64,000 nucleotides of DNA. Source: an uncultured Desulfosoma sp. Lineage in GTDB: Bacteria > Desulfobacterota > Syntrophobacteria > Syntrophobacterales > DSM-9756. A model generated the notes under the pieces. That model saw only the letters and a list, made by a program, of their open reading frames with translations. It was not told the DNA's origin and searched no databases. Both the position numbers and the translations under genes were made by a program. How positions within the stretch are numbered: position 1 is the first letter of the stretch; each line of letters starts with the position of its first letter. The stretch covers positions 1 through 64,000 of the forward strand of contig CALGPN010000028.1 of NCBI GenBank assembly GCA_937960435.1, written 5' to 3'. Of this stretch, positions 16,835-24,833 are shown piece after piece.

Positions 16835-18018
16835 GGAGTGACCAGTTTCCAGCCGCCTTGGACCACCTGAACGATGACCAAGGAATCCGCCCCGAGGCCG
16901 TTGTGGTCTTCTGCGGTGAGGTTGTAGATGCCGCTGATGCCCACATAGCCTCGGGTCTGTTCAATGGCCGTTCGCAGGGCTCCGCGATCCGTCCCCACCT
17001 GGCGCATGGCGTTGGCGAGCATCATGATGGCGTCCCACGCATACCCGCTGTGGGTGTTGATGGGGTATTGTCGGTCGAATTGGTAGACGTCCTTGTAGAG
17101 ATGAATGAATTCCTGGATGACGGCTTTCTGGGGATCGCTGTCCGAGAGTTGGTCCACCACCATCAGCTTGGTGGAAGGCATGTAGCTGCCTTCCGCGGCG
17201 GAACCTGCCAATTCCACGTATTTGGGATCGGGTTGGCCGTGGCACTGGAAGAGAGGCATCGTCATGCCGAGTTGTTTGACGTTTTTGGCCACACGGGCTC
17301 CGGCCGGGCCGATGGTCCAGCAGATGACCACCTGGGCGGGTGTGGCCTTGATTTTGACGAGCTGTGTCGTCATGTCCGTATCGTTCACATCGAAGGCTTC
17401 GTTGGCCACGATCTCGATGCCGTAGTCGGGGGCGAGTCGGGTGAGCCAATCCAGGCCGTCTTTGCCGAAACCGTCCGTGGCGGTGAGCAGAGCTGCTTTG
17501 GTCCAGCCCTTGGCTTTCAGAAATTCATAGACTTTGGCGACGGCCGTGGAGGTCCGCTGTGGCGTCTTGAAGGTCCATGTAAAGGGGCCGTGTTTGCCGC
17601 CGGCGATCACGGGGTCCCCGCCCACGGTCATGATCACGGGAATCTGTTCCTTTTCCGTGTAGGCTTTGACGGCCATGCCGGTCCCCGTTCGGGTCGGGCC
17701 GATCAGGGCCACGACCTGGTCTTTTTCCACCATTCGTTTCGCCACGAGGAGCGCCTTGGTGGGGTCGCCTTCCGTGTCGCCGATTACCAGCTCCAAAGGT
17801 CGCCCGTTAATGCCGCCTTCCTTGTTGATTTTGTTGACCACCATTTCGGCCACGAGTTTCGTCGGCGTGCCGATGGACGCCGCAGGGCCCGAGAGGTCGA
17901 AGAAGGCGCCGATTTTGATGGGGTCCGCGGCCTGGAGCGACCCGAAACCCCACAGCACGGCCGTCATGACGACCGCCACCGCGGCCGTCGCCCTCATGAT
18001 GTTGCGACGTGAGTTCAT
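16831..18018 (-). CDS. Branched-chain/aromatic amino acid ABC transporter substrate-binding protein (LivJ-like)
   Basis: 395-aa periplasmic binding protein of the Leu/Ile/Val type. A signal peptide (hydrophobic from about residue 9, cleavage near LQA-ADP) precedes PIKIGAFFDLSGPAASIGTP and NKEGGINGRPLELVIGDTEG, the conserved type I fold motifs. A strong AAGGAGG ribosome site precedes the ATG. It belongs with livF, livMG and livH in the same run. The adjacent iorAB and PaaK-type ligases suggest aromatic amino acids or arylacetate-type acids as ligands, which is inference. Confidence 0.9.
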   Translation of the reverse strand: MNSRRNIMRATAAVAVVMTAVLWGFGSLQAADPIKIGAFFDLSGPAASIGTPTKLVAEMVVNKINKEGGINGRPLELVIGDTEGDPTKALLVAKRMVEKDQVVALIGPTRTGTGMAVKAYTEKEQIPVIMTVGGDPVIAGGKHGPFTWTFKTPQRTSTAVAKVYEFLKAKGWTKAALLTATDGFGKDGLDWLTRLAPDYGIEIVANEAFDVNDTDMTTQLVKIKATPAQVVICWTIGPAGARVAKNVKQLGMTMPLFQCHGQPDPKYVELAGSAAEGSYMPSTKLMVVDQLSDSDPQKAVIQEFIHLYKDVYQFDRQYPINTHSGYAWDAIMMLANAMRQVGTDRGALRTAIEQTRGYVGISGIYNLTAEDHNGLGADSLVIVQVVQGGWKLVTP

Positions 18019-18052
18019 GGCTGCCTCCTTTTTGATGAATGCACGGTCCTGA

Positions 18053-19351
18053 TCAATCTTCCCTGATGCGGTGGTCGAACACCCTTTTGCTTTTCCGGTC
18101 CGTGCGCGGGAGCGCCCCGTAGTCCACGAGCTCCACCGTGCATCGGACCAGGATCTGCCGGCGGATTTCGGCCTCGATGGTTTCTTTCAGCGGGACATCC
18201 GCTTCGGCGGCTCGGCCCTCGGCCCGTTCCACCTTGAGGATCATCACATCGCGGCCGTCTTCGCGGTGATTGAGATGCACCTGGTATTCACTGCCGACCC
18301 CGGGGATTTGGGAAAGCACGTGGTCGATCTGACCGGGGTAAATGTTCACGGCGCGGAAGATGAACATGTCGTCGGAGCGGCCCAGGAGGTGATCGTGTCG
18401 CGGCAGAGGGTTTCCGCATGGACAGGGTTCGGGGATGAAACGCGTGAGGTCCCGGGTGCGGTACCGAATGAGCGGGGCGGCTTCTTTTCGGAGCGTCGTG
18501 ACGACCATCTCCCCCAGTTCTCCGGGCGGCACGGGTTCCAGGCTCTCGGGGTCGAGGATTTCCAGAATGTAGTAGTCGGCCCAGTAATGGATGCCTTGAT
18601 GAGCCGTGCATTCCAAACCGGTTCCTGGGCCGTAGAGTTCCGTCAGGCCGGGGATGTCGAAGAGGTGTTCCGCACCCGTGAGGGCTTGGATGCGCTGGCG
18701 CATGCGACGGCTGTGGCGTTCGGCGCCGAAGATGATCTTTTTGAGGGCGATTTGGTCCCTCAGCCCTCGCCGTTCGATTTCTTCGGCCATGAGCAGGGCC
18801 ATGGAGGCCGTGGCGCAAAAAACCGTGGTCTGCAGGTCGGTGAGCATCTGGCAATGGATTTCCGTGTTGGCGGGCCCGACGGGAACCGCCAGGGCACCGA
18901 AACGTTCGCAACCCAACTGAAACCCCACCCCCGCCGTCCACAACCCGTAACCCACAGCGATTTGCACCCGGTCTTGGCGCGTCAGGCCGGCGATTTCAAA
19001 ACAGCGGGCAAACATCATGGCCCAGTCATCGATGTCTTTTTGTGTATAACACAAGATCTTGCGTTTGCCGGTGGTCCCCGAAGAGGCGTGGATGCGGACG
19101 ATCTTTTCGAAAGGCACGGCCCGAAGTGGGAAAGGGTAGCCGTCCTGAAGGTCTTGGGCCGTGGTGAAGGGAAGCCGTCGGAGATCGTCGAGCGTTCGAA
19201 TGTCATCCGGGGTGACGCCCGCCGCGTCCAGCCGTTGCCTATAGAAAGGGGAATTGTGATACGCGTGCTGCACCGTCCAGCGCAGTCCCTGCAGCTGCAG
19301 GTCTTTCAAATCTTCCCGGCTGGAACGCACCGGCATGAAACTCACGGTCAT
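18053..19351 (-). CDS. paaK: Phenylacetate-CoA ligase family protein, motifs intact
   Basis: 432-aa AMP-forming acyl-CoA ligase of the PaaK subgroup. The ATP-binding loop ASSGTTGKRK is intact, followed by GLTELYGPGTGLE (A5 region) and PLIRYRTRDLTRFIP. It activates arylacetate-type acids to CoA thioesters with ATP. In IOR-containing anaerobes these ligases are thought to work in the ADP/AMP-linked handling of aryl-CoA. AAAGGAG precedes the ATG. Its sister gene lies immediately upstream. Confidence 0.9.
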   Translation of the reverse strand: MTVSFMPVRSSREDLKDLQLQGLRWTVQHAYHNSPFYRQRLDAAGVTPDDIRTLDDLRRLPFTTAQDLQDGYPFPLRAVPFEKIVRIHASSGTTGKRKILCYTQKDIDDWAMMFARCFEIAGLTRQDRVQIAVGYGLWTAGVGFQLGCERFGALAVPVGPANTEIHCQMLTDLQTTVFCATASMALLMAEEIERRGLRDQIALKKIIFGAERHSRRMRQRIQALTGAEHLFDIPGLTELYGPGTGLECTAHQGIHYWADYYILEILDPESLEPVPPGELGEMVVTTLRKEAAPLIRYRTRDLTRFIPEPCPCGNPLPRHDHLLGRSDDMFIFRAVNIYPGQIDHVLSQIPGVGSEYQVHLNHREDGRDVMILKVERAEGRAAEADVPLKETIEAEIRRQILVRCTVELVDYGALPRTDRKSKRVFDHRIRED

Positions 19352-19365
19352 GGGTTGAGCTCCTT

Positions 19366-20640
19366 TCAGAATTCTTTCTTCTGGTGAAAGACGGTCTTGT
19401 AAGTCAATCCCTCCTGAGGCAGCCGTTCCGGCGGGACGTCCACGACGCGGACGCCCAAGCCCAGTTCGCGCCGAAGGCGGCTGCGAATCCGTTCCACACG
19501 GCTGCTCTTACTTCCCTCGGTGGAGGGTCCCAAGCTGATCCACACGTCCAAGCTGTCGCCCAAACCGAAGCGTGTGCCCACAAGGAGTCGAAAGTCCTGG
19601 AGGCCGGAATCCGTCTCCCGAAGGATCCGTTCCACGCGCTGCGGGCTTACGGGAACGCCGCGCACGCTCAGCCGGTGGTCCGTGCGTCGCAGAACCGGGG
19701 AGATGCGGACCGTGTCCAACCCGCAGGGACACGGCGAGACGTCCAGGGCGACGACGTCGCCCGTGCGGTAGCGGATGAGCGGATAGGCTTCGGCCGAAAG
19801 TGTGGTGATCACGAGTTCGCCTTCGGACCCCGGCCCCACCGGCTGTCCCGTCACAGGGTGGACCACTTCGGCAAGAAAATGGTCTTCGGCGAGATGAAAG
19901 CCTCGAAGCGCCGAACATTCCCCGGCCAGCCCCGGCTCCACCATTTCGGAAACCCCGTATAAGCCGAAGGCCGGGATGCCCAGTCGGGTGCGGATGCGTT
20001 CCCTCAACGCTTCGGGGATGGGATCAGGGCCGAGAACCATCAGCTTGAGCGAAAGGTCGTGCCTTTCCCGTCCCCGCTCGGTTTCTTCATCCAAGGTGTC
20101 CAAAAGGTGCAAGGCGAAAGACGGCGTGGCGGCCAGCACCGTGGAGCGAAAATCCCGCATGATCTGCAGCTGCAGTCTTGCCGATACGGTGGCCGATGGA
20201 GCTACGGTGGCCCCGAGGGCTTCGGCGGCCTGGTTGAACGTGAACGCGCCGGGAAACAGGCTGTAGTTGAAGGCCACCTGAACGATATCGCGATCGTGAA
20301 TCCCCAAGCGCTGGAAAAGGTGCACCATGAGCGATTGCCAAAGGCTCACGTCCCTCTTGGTGAATCCTACGACGATGGGCCTCCCGTCTCGACTCACGGC
20401 AATTTTCAATCGAACCACATCTTTCAAAGGGACCGCAAAGAGCCCGTACGGGTAATGGGCCGCCAAATCCTCACTCGTGGTGAAAGGAAGGTTTCGGAAA
20501 TCGTCTTCCGTTTTCACATCTTCCGGGACAAGGCCGAGAACGTCCAAGCGTGTCCGATAGAAGTCCACCTGAAGGTAGGCGCGGTTCAAGGTCATCTGCA
20601 GCCGTTCCAGTTGCCGTTGGCGAAGGTTTTCCCGATTCAT
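19366..20640 (-). CDS. PaaK-like protein with degenerate ATP-binding loop
   Basis: 424-aa paralogue of PaaK. C-terminal family motifs are kept (AFGLYGVSEMVEPGLAG, PLIRYRTGDVVALD), but where PaaK has ASSGTTGKP this protein reads AVSRDGRP, one residue shorter and without the Ser/Thr/Gly loop. It may therefore bind or activate ATP poorly, or act as a partner of the intact copy. The start is uncertain. ATG 20640 gives the normal PaaK N-terminus; ATG 20667 and 20700 are in frame, and none has a clear ribosome site. It lies between livF and the intact paaK. Confidence 0.83.
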   Translation of the reverse strand: MNRENLRQRQLERLQMTLNRAYLQVDFYRTRLDVLGLVPEDVKTEDDFRNLPFTTSEDLAAHYPYGLFAVPLKDVVRLKIAVSRDGRPIVVGFTKRDVSLWQSLMVHLFQRLGIHDRDIVQVAFNYSLFPGAFTFNQAAEALGATVAPSATVSARLQLQIMRDFRSTVLAATPSFALHLLDTLDEETERGRERHDLSLKLMVLGPDPIPEALRERIRTRLGIPAFGLYGVSEMVEPGLAGECSALRGFHLAEDHFLAEVVHPVTGQPVGPGSEGELVITTLSAEAYPLIRYRTGDVVALDVSPCPCGLDTVRISPVLRRTDHRLSVRGVPVSPQRVERILRETDSGLQDFRLLVGTRFGLGDSLDVWISLGPSTEGSKSSRVERIRSRLRRELGLGVRVVDVPPERLPQEGLTYKTVFHQKKEF

Positions 20641-20687
20641 GCGCTCGCCCGTAACCGTCCCCGTCATGGTCCGTTGGCCGGAGGATG

Positions 20688-21413
20688 TCACCGTTCCCAT
20701 TTGTGCCGATAATCCCGTCCCAAGTACGCCCGCTGCACTTCCTCGTGTTCGGCCAGTTCATCGGCCGAACCGGCCAACACGATCCGGCCCGTTTCCATCA
20801 CGTAGCCCCGTTGACAAATTTCCAGAGCCCCTGAGGCGTTCTGTTCCACCAGCAACACGGTGGTGCCGGCCTGGTGGAGTTTCTGCAATGTGGCATAAAT
20901 TTCTTCCACAATCAAAGGGGCGAGCCCCAGAGACGGTTCGTCCAGCATGAGAAGCCTCGGACGGGTCATGAGGGCGCGGGCGATGGAAAGCATCTGTTGT
21001 TCGCCGCCGCTGAGCGTTCCAGCCTTTTGACGGCGCCGTTGGGCCAAAATGGGAAACAAGGCAAACATTTCTTCCAGGGCGGGCCGCATGCGTGTGCGGC
21101 CGTGGATGTAGCCTCCCAATTCCAGGTTTTCCAACACGGTGAGGTTAGGGAAGAGCTGGCGGGCTTCAGGGACCTGAACAAGTCCCCGCCGAACGATGGC
21201 TTCGGGGGCCTCCCCCTGGATCGGCGCCTCGTCGAAGAAGACTTGTCCTTCGGTGGGCTTCAAGACGCCGCTAATGATTTTAAGGAGCGTGCTCTTTCCG
21301 GCGCCGTTGGCCCCCAGCAGACACACCATTTCCCCGGAATCCACATGAAGGCTGACCCGGCGAAGAACCTGCAAAGGGCCGTAATGCGCCGAAAGGTTCA
21401 CAACCTTGAGCAT
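20688..21413 (-). CDS. livF: LivF ABC transporter ATPase
   Basis: 241-aa cytoplasmic ATPase of the branched-chain amino acid uptake family. Walker A is GANGAGKSTLLK, the signature is LSGGEQQMLSIARAL, and Walker B is LLMLDEPSLGLAP. The switch His is in the expected place (VLLVEQNASGALEI carries the family Q-loop end variation). GAGGA lies upstream of the ATG. It pairs with the ATPase half of the fused livMG gene. Confidence 0.93.
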   Translation of the reverse strand: MLKVVNLSAHYGPLQVLRRVSLHVDSGEMVCLLGANGAGKSTLLKIISGVLKPTEGQVFFDEAPIQGEAPEAIVRRGLVQVPEARQLFPNLTVLENLELGGYIHGRTRMRPALEEMFALFPILAQRRRQKAGTLSGGEQQMLSIARALMTRPRLLMLDEPSLGLAPLIVEEIYATLQKLHQAGTTVLLVEQNASGALEICQRGYVMETGRIVLAGSADELAEHEEVQRAYLGRDYRHKWER

Positions 21414-21459
21414 CGCGGTTTTCCTCGTGGGCCCTCATCCATCGGTTTGGTTTTGGCGT

Positions 21460-23334
21460 TCATGGGTTAGGGTCTTCCTCGTGCTGTCGACGGACAAAGG
21501 AGCGCCGCTTCGTCCCCAGGTAGGCTTCGATGACCCGGGGATCCTTCTGAATGACCGCAGGAGGCCCTTGGGCGATGACGCGACCGTGGTGAAGCACCAC
21601 GACGCGGTCGGCGTAGGCCATGACGACGTTCATATCGTGTTCCACAAGGACCATCCCCATGCCGGCTCGTCGATGCGCTGCGATCCAGTCCATGAGCGTT
21701 CGGCTTTCGTTGGGCGTGCATCCCCCGACGGGTTCGTCTAGGAGAAGCACTGCCGGCTGCGTGGCCAGAGCCCGAAGGATTTCCAGAAGTTTCTGTTCGT
21801 AGAGCGAAAGAAGCCCCGCCGGTTCGTGGGCTTTGGGTGCCAGCGGGGTGTCGTCCAGAAGATCCATGGCGTGGCGGACAAGTCGAGCCTCTTCGGCACG
21901 TTCTCCCGGGCAATGGACCATGGCCCCCAAGAAGCCGGATTGAGCCCGAAGGTGAAGGCCCACCAGAATGTTTTCCGCCACCGTCAGATGTGGGAAAACC
22001 TGGACGGCTTGAAAGGTGCGGCCCACACCCGCGGCGGCCGTTTCATGGGCTGCACGCCGACTGATGTCCACACCGCGGACCGTCACCCGTCCCGCCGTGG
22101 GACGGATCAGGCCTGAAATGGCGTTCAGCACCGTGGTTTTGCCGGCTCCATTGGGCCCGATCACGGCGACGATTTCCCCGGGAGTCAAGGAAAAAGAAAC
22201 CCGAGTGAGCGCCTGAAGCCCTCCGAAGGAAACCGAAAGATCCTCGACCTCGAGAACCTTTTCTCCTTCACTCGCCCGATGGGGTCTCTTTTCCAGGGGG
22301 ACGGGTCGCCCGCCATAAGACGCTTGAAGTCGCGGTGCCCTGCTTTCTCGCCGGTCCTTGGAGGGTTGACGGGCAGCCCATGGAATCATCGTTTTTTTCA
22401 AAAAACCGACAAGGGCGGGGACCAAACCATGGGGAAAGAACATGAGGCAGAGGGTGAGCAGCAGCCCGTAAAGGAGCACCTGAAAATCTTCCATGGCATG
22501 GAGCACTTCGCGCAGGCTCGTCAAGAAGACCGCTCCGGCCAAGCCGCCCCAGAGACTTCCCGAACCTCCCACGACCACCATGGTCACGATCTGCACGGAA
22601 TAGAAAATATCGAACGTGCTCGGGCTGATAAAGGTCATGTAGTGCGCATAACAAAACCCCGCGAGACCTGCCAGCATGGCGCTCAAGGTAAAGACCTGGA
22701 CCTTGTACCGGTGTGTGGGTACCCCCAGGGTGCGGGCCGTGAGTTCCCTGTCGTGGATGGTTTTGAGCGCCCGGCCAATGCGGGAATCTTCCAAATTGAG
22801 GATCAACGCGAAAAGAAGGAAAAAGATCAGCCACACAAAGACAAAAAACCGCCGGTCGCTATCCACGGCTATAGGGCCCACGTGCAGCGCAGGGATGCCG
22901 GCGAGACCGGAGGGGCCGCCCGTCAAGGGTTCCATTTGGTTCAGGCAGATGCTCACGATGATGTTGAACCCCAGAGTGGCCATGACCAGGTAGTGGCCTT
23001 CCAGCCGCAGGGTCGGCACGGCCAGACACACTCCGAAAAAGGCCGTCACGGCCAGAGCCGCGGCCAGACCGGCCCAGAGCGGCCAGCCCCACTGGGTCGT
23101 GAGGATGGCGCTCGTGTAGGCCCCGAGGCCGAAAAAGGCTGCATGTCCCAAGGAAATCTGCCCGGCACAGCCGATGAGGAGATTAAGCCCCAAAACCACC
23201 ATGGCGTTCAGCGCCATGATGTTGAACAGCACGAGAAAATAATCGTTGGCCACCACAAAAGGCACGACAACCAGAAGCCCGGCGGGAATCGAAAGCGCTT
23301 TCCACGCCTTGGGAATGAAAGGGATGCGTCCCAT
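21460..23334 (-). CDS. Fused LivM permease and LivG ATPase
   Basis: 624-aa fusion. Residues about 1-325 are a LivM permease with eight or more membrane segments (NLLIGCAGQISLGHAAFFGL is diagnostic). After a basic linker (about 325-365), residues 366-610 are a LivG ATPase with GPNGAGKTTVLNAISG, VFPHLTVAENILVG, LLLDEPVGGCTPNE and VLVEHDMNVVMAYADRV. The signature reads LLSLYEQKLLEI where LivG usually has L-x-YGQQRRLEI. The frame is continuous with no internal stop, so this is a true fusion. It belongs with livH and livF. Confidence 0.92.
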   Translation of the reverse strand: MGRIPFIPKAWKALSIPAGLLVVVPFVVANDYFLVLFNIMALNAMVVLGLNLLIGCAGQISLGHAAFFGLGAYTSAILTTQWGWPLWAGLAAALAVTAFFGVCLAVPTLRLEGHYLVMATLGFNIIVSICLNQMEPLTGGPSGLAGIPALHVGPIAVDSDRRFFVFVWLIFFLLFALILNLEDSRIGRALKTIHDRELTARTLGVPTHRYKVQVFTLSAMLAGLAGFCYAHYMTFISPSTFDIFYSVQIVTMVVVGGSGSLWGGLAGAVFLTSLREVLHAMEDFQVLLYGLLLTLCLMFFPHGLVPALVGFLKKTMIPWAARQPSKDRRESRAPRLQASYGGRPVPLEKRPHRASEGEKVLEVEDLSVSFGGLQALTRVSFSLTPGEIVAVIGPNGAGKTTVLNAISGLIRPTAGRVTVRGVDISRRAAHETAAAGVGRTFQAVQVFPHLTVAENILVGLHLRAQSGFLGAMVHCPGERAEEARLVRHAMDLLDDTPLAPKAHEPAGLLSLYEQKLLEILRALATQPAVLLLDEPVGGCTPNESRTLMDWIAAHRRAGMGMVLVEHDMNVVMAYADRVVVLHHGRVIAQGPPAVIQKDPRVIEAYLGTKRRSFVRRQHEEDPNP

Positions 23335-23340
23335 GACGGC

Positions 23341-24231
23341 TTAAAGCCTCCGCACCCTTTGGCTGCCGAAAAGGCCGGCGGGGCGGACGAACAACACGGT
23401 CAGAAGGGTGAGAAAAGCGAAGGCGTCTTTGTAGGCGGACGAAAGGGTTCCGGCGGCGAAAGATTCCAGAAGTCCCAGCCCGTAGCCCCCGAAAACCGCG
23501 CCGACGGCGCTGCCGTAGCCTCCGAGGATGGCGGCGGCGAAGCCTTTGAGGCCCAGCATAAGGCCGCCGCTGTAGCTCATGCTTGTGAGCGGGGTGATGA
23601 GGACGCCCGCCAGGGCGCCGAGACACCCGGCCAATGCGAAAGCCAGGGCCGTCACCTTGTGCACGGAAATGCCGATGAGCGCGGCCCCGTAAGGATTGTC
23701 GGCCGCCGCGCGCATGGCTTTACCCAGAAGCGTGTGGCGATAAAAGAAGAAAAGCATCGCGAGGATGCCCAACGACACGCCAAGGATCCACAGCACCTGG
23801 GGAGCGATGGCCGCAGAGCCCAAAAGGATTGGATCTTCCCCGCTGAGGGGCGGCAGGGAATGGACGTTTTTCCCCCAAACGATCATGCTCGTGCCGCGCA
23901 CACTCATGGAAACGCCCACAGTAATCATGACGAGCACCAACACGTCTCGATTGCGGGCATGCCGCAAGGGACCCCGCTCGAGAGCCAACCCGGCCGCGGC
24001 CCCGAACAAGACGGCGCCGAAGAACGCAGGCACCATAGGCACGGAAAGCTTTTGCATCAGAGTGACGGCCATGAGGGCACCGAGCATGACGAAATCGCCT
24101 TGAGCGAAATTGACGATGCCAGTGGCGTTTTGGACCATGCAGAATCCCAAGGCGATCAAGGCATAGAGGCTTCCGTTGGTCACCCCTGAGACCGCAAACT
24201 GGGGAATCTGCTGCAGCAGCGCGCCGTCCAT
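23341..24231 (-). CDS. livH: LivH permease
   Basis: 296-aa polytopic permease of the branched-chain amino acid ABC family. It has QFAVSGVTNGSLYALIALGF at the N-terminus, NATGIVNFAQGDFVMLGA and the loop KAMRAAADNPYGAALIGI. The ATG at 24231 has GAGG 8 bp upstream; an in-frame ATG at 24237 is possible. It starts just after iorB and ends 6 bp before livMG. Confidence 0.9.
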   Translation of the reverse strand: MDGALLQQIPQFAVSGVTNGSLYALIALGFCMVQNATGIVNFAQGDFVMLGALMAVTLMQKLSVPMVPAFFGAVLFGAAAGLALERGPLRHARNRDVLVLVMITVGVSMSVRGTSMIVWGKNVHSLPPLSGEDPILLGSAAIAPQVLWILGVSLGILAMLFFFYRHTLLGKAMRAAADNPYGAALIGISVHKVTALAFALAGCLGALAGVLITPLTSMSYSGGLMLGLKGFAAAILGGYGSAVGAVFGGYGLGLLESFAAGTLSSAYKDAFAFLTLLTVLFVRPAGLFGSQRVRRL

Positions 24232-24241
24232 ATCCATAACC

Positions 24242-24811
24242 TCACGCCGTCTTCTCTTCGCGGGCCGCGCGGGCTCCCGCATCCAGAGCCGAGAGACTCA
24301 CCTCCATGCGGGATCCGCCCCATTGCTGCAGCACGGCTCGGAGCTCGTCCACGGTGCAGAAAAGACCGCCGCGTGCCGCCGCATAGCCCAAAAGGACCAC
24401 ATTGGCCGCCACGGCGGACCCCACGGCTTTGGCTCGAGCCACGGCATCCACATCCGTCGGGCCCTTCGGGTCGCTTCGGTTGCAAAAAACCGCACCTTCG
24501 GGTTTCACCAGAAAGCCGTGGGCCGCCAGGGCTTCTTCGTGAAGCGCCAGGAGCACGTCGGCGCGGCCCGGCCGAATGAGCGGGCTGGTCATGGGCTGCA
24601 TCGATAAGGAGTCTTCGGCCGCCTCTTCCTTCGAATCGTGCCGGGGGAAAACCTTTAGGTGACTGACTACGTTTCCTCCGCGTTGGGCCATGCCGTGGGT
24701 TTCGGAAACCAAAACGGAAAAACCTGTCCGAAGGGCGGTTTCCGCCAAGAGCTTGGTCACGAAAAGAACGCCCTGACCTCCAAGGCCGCTGACGGCAATC
24801 TGTTGCTCCAT
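24242..24811 (-). CDS. iorB: Indolepyruvate ferredoxin oxidoreductase beta subunit
   Basis: 189-aa gamma-type domain subunit of indolepyruvate oxidoreductase. SGLGGQGVLFVTKLLAE is the conserved N-terminal motif and ETHGMAQRGGNVVSHLK follows. With IorA it converts aryl pyruvates (from Trp, Phe, Tyr transamination) to arylacetyl-CoA with reduction of ferredoxin. ATG 24811 has AAGGA 8 bp upstream. It lies 22 bp after iorA. Confidence 0.92.
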   Translation of the reverse strand: MEQQIAVSGLGGQGVLFVTKLLAETALRTGFSVLVSETHGMAQRGGNVVSHLKVFPRHDSKEEAAEDSLSMQPMTSPLIRPGRADVLLALHEEALAAHGFLVKPEGAVFCNRSDPKGPTDVDAVARAKAVGSAVAANVVLLGYAAARGGLFCTVDELRAVLQQWGGSRMEVSLSALDAGARAAREEKTA

Positions 24812-24833
24812 GGGATCGGTCCTTCTCCTCGGT

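Noticed and set aside
22279-24189. 636-aa + strand open frame opposite livMG and livH
   Set aside because: His/Gln/Gly-rich shadow of transmembrane coding sequence on the other strand.
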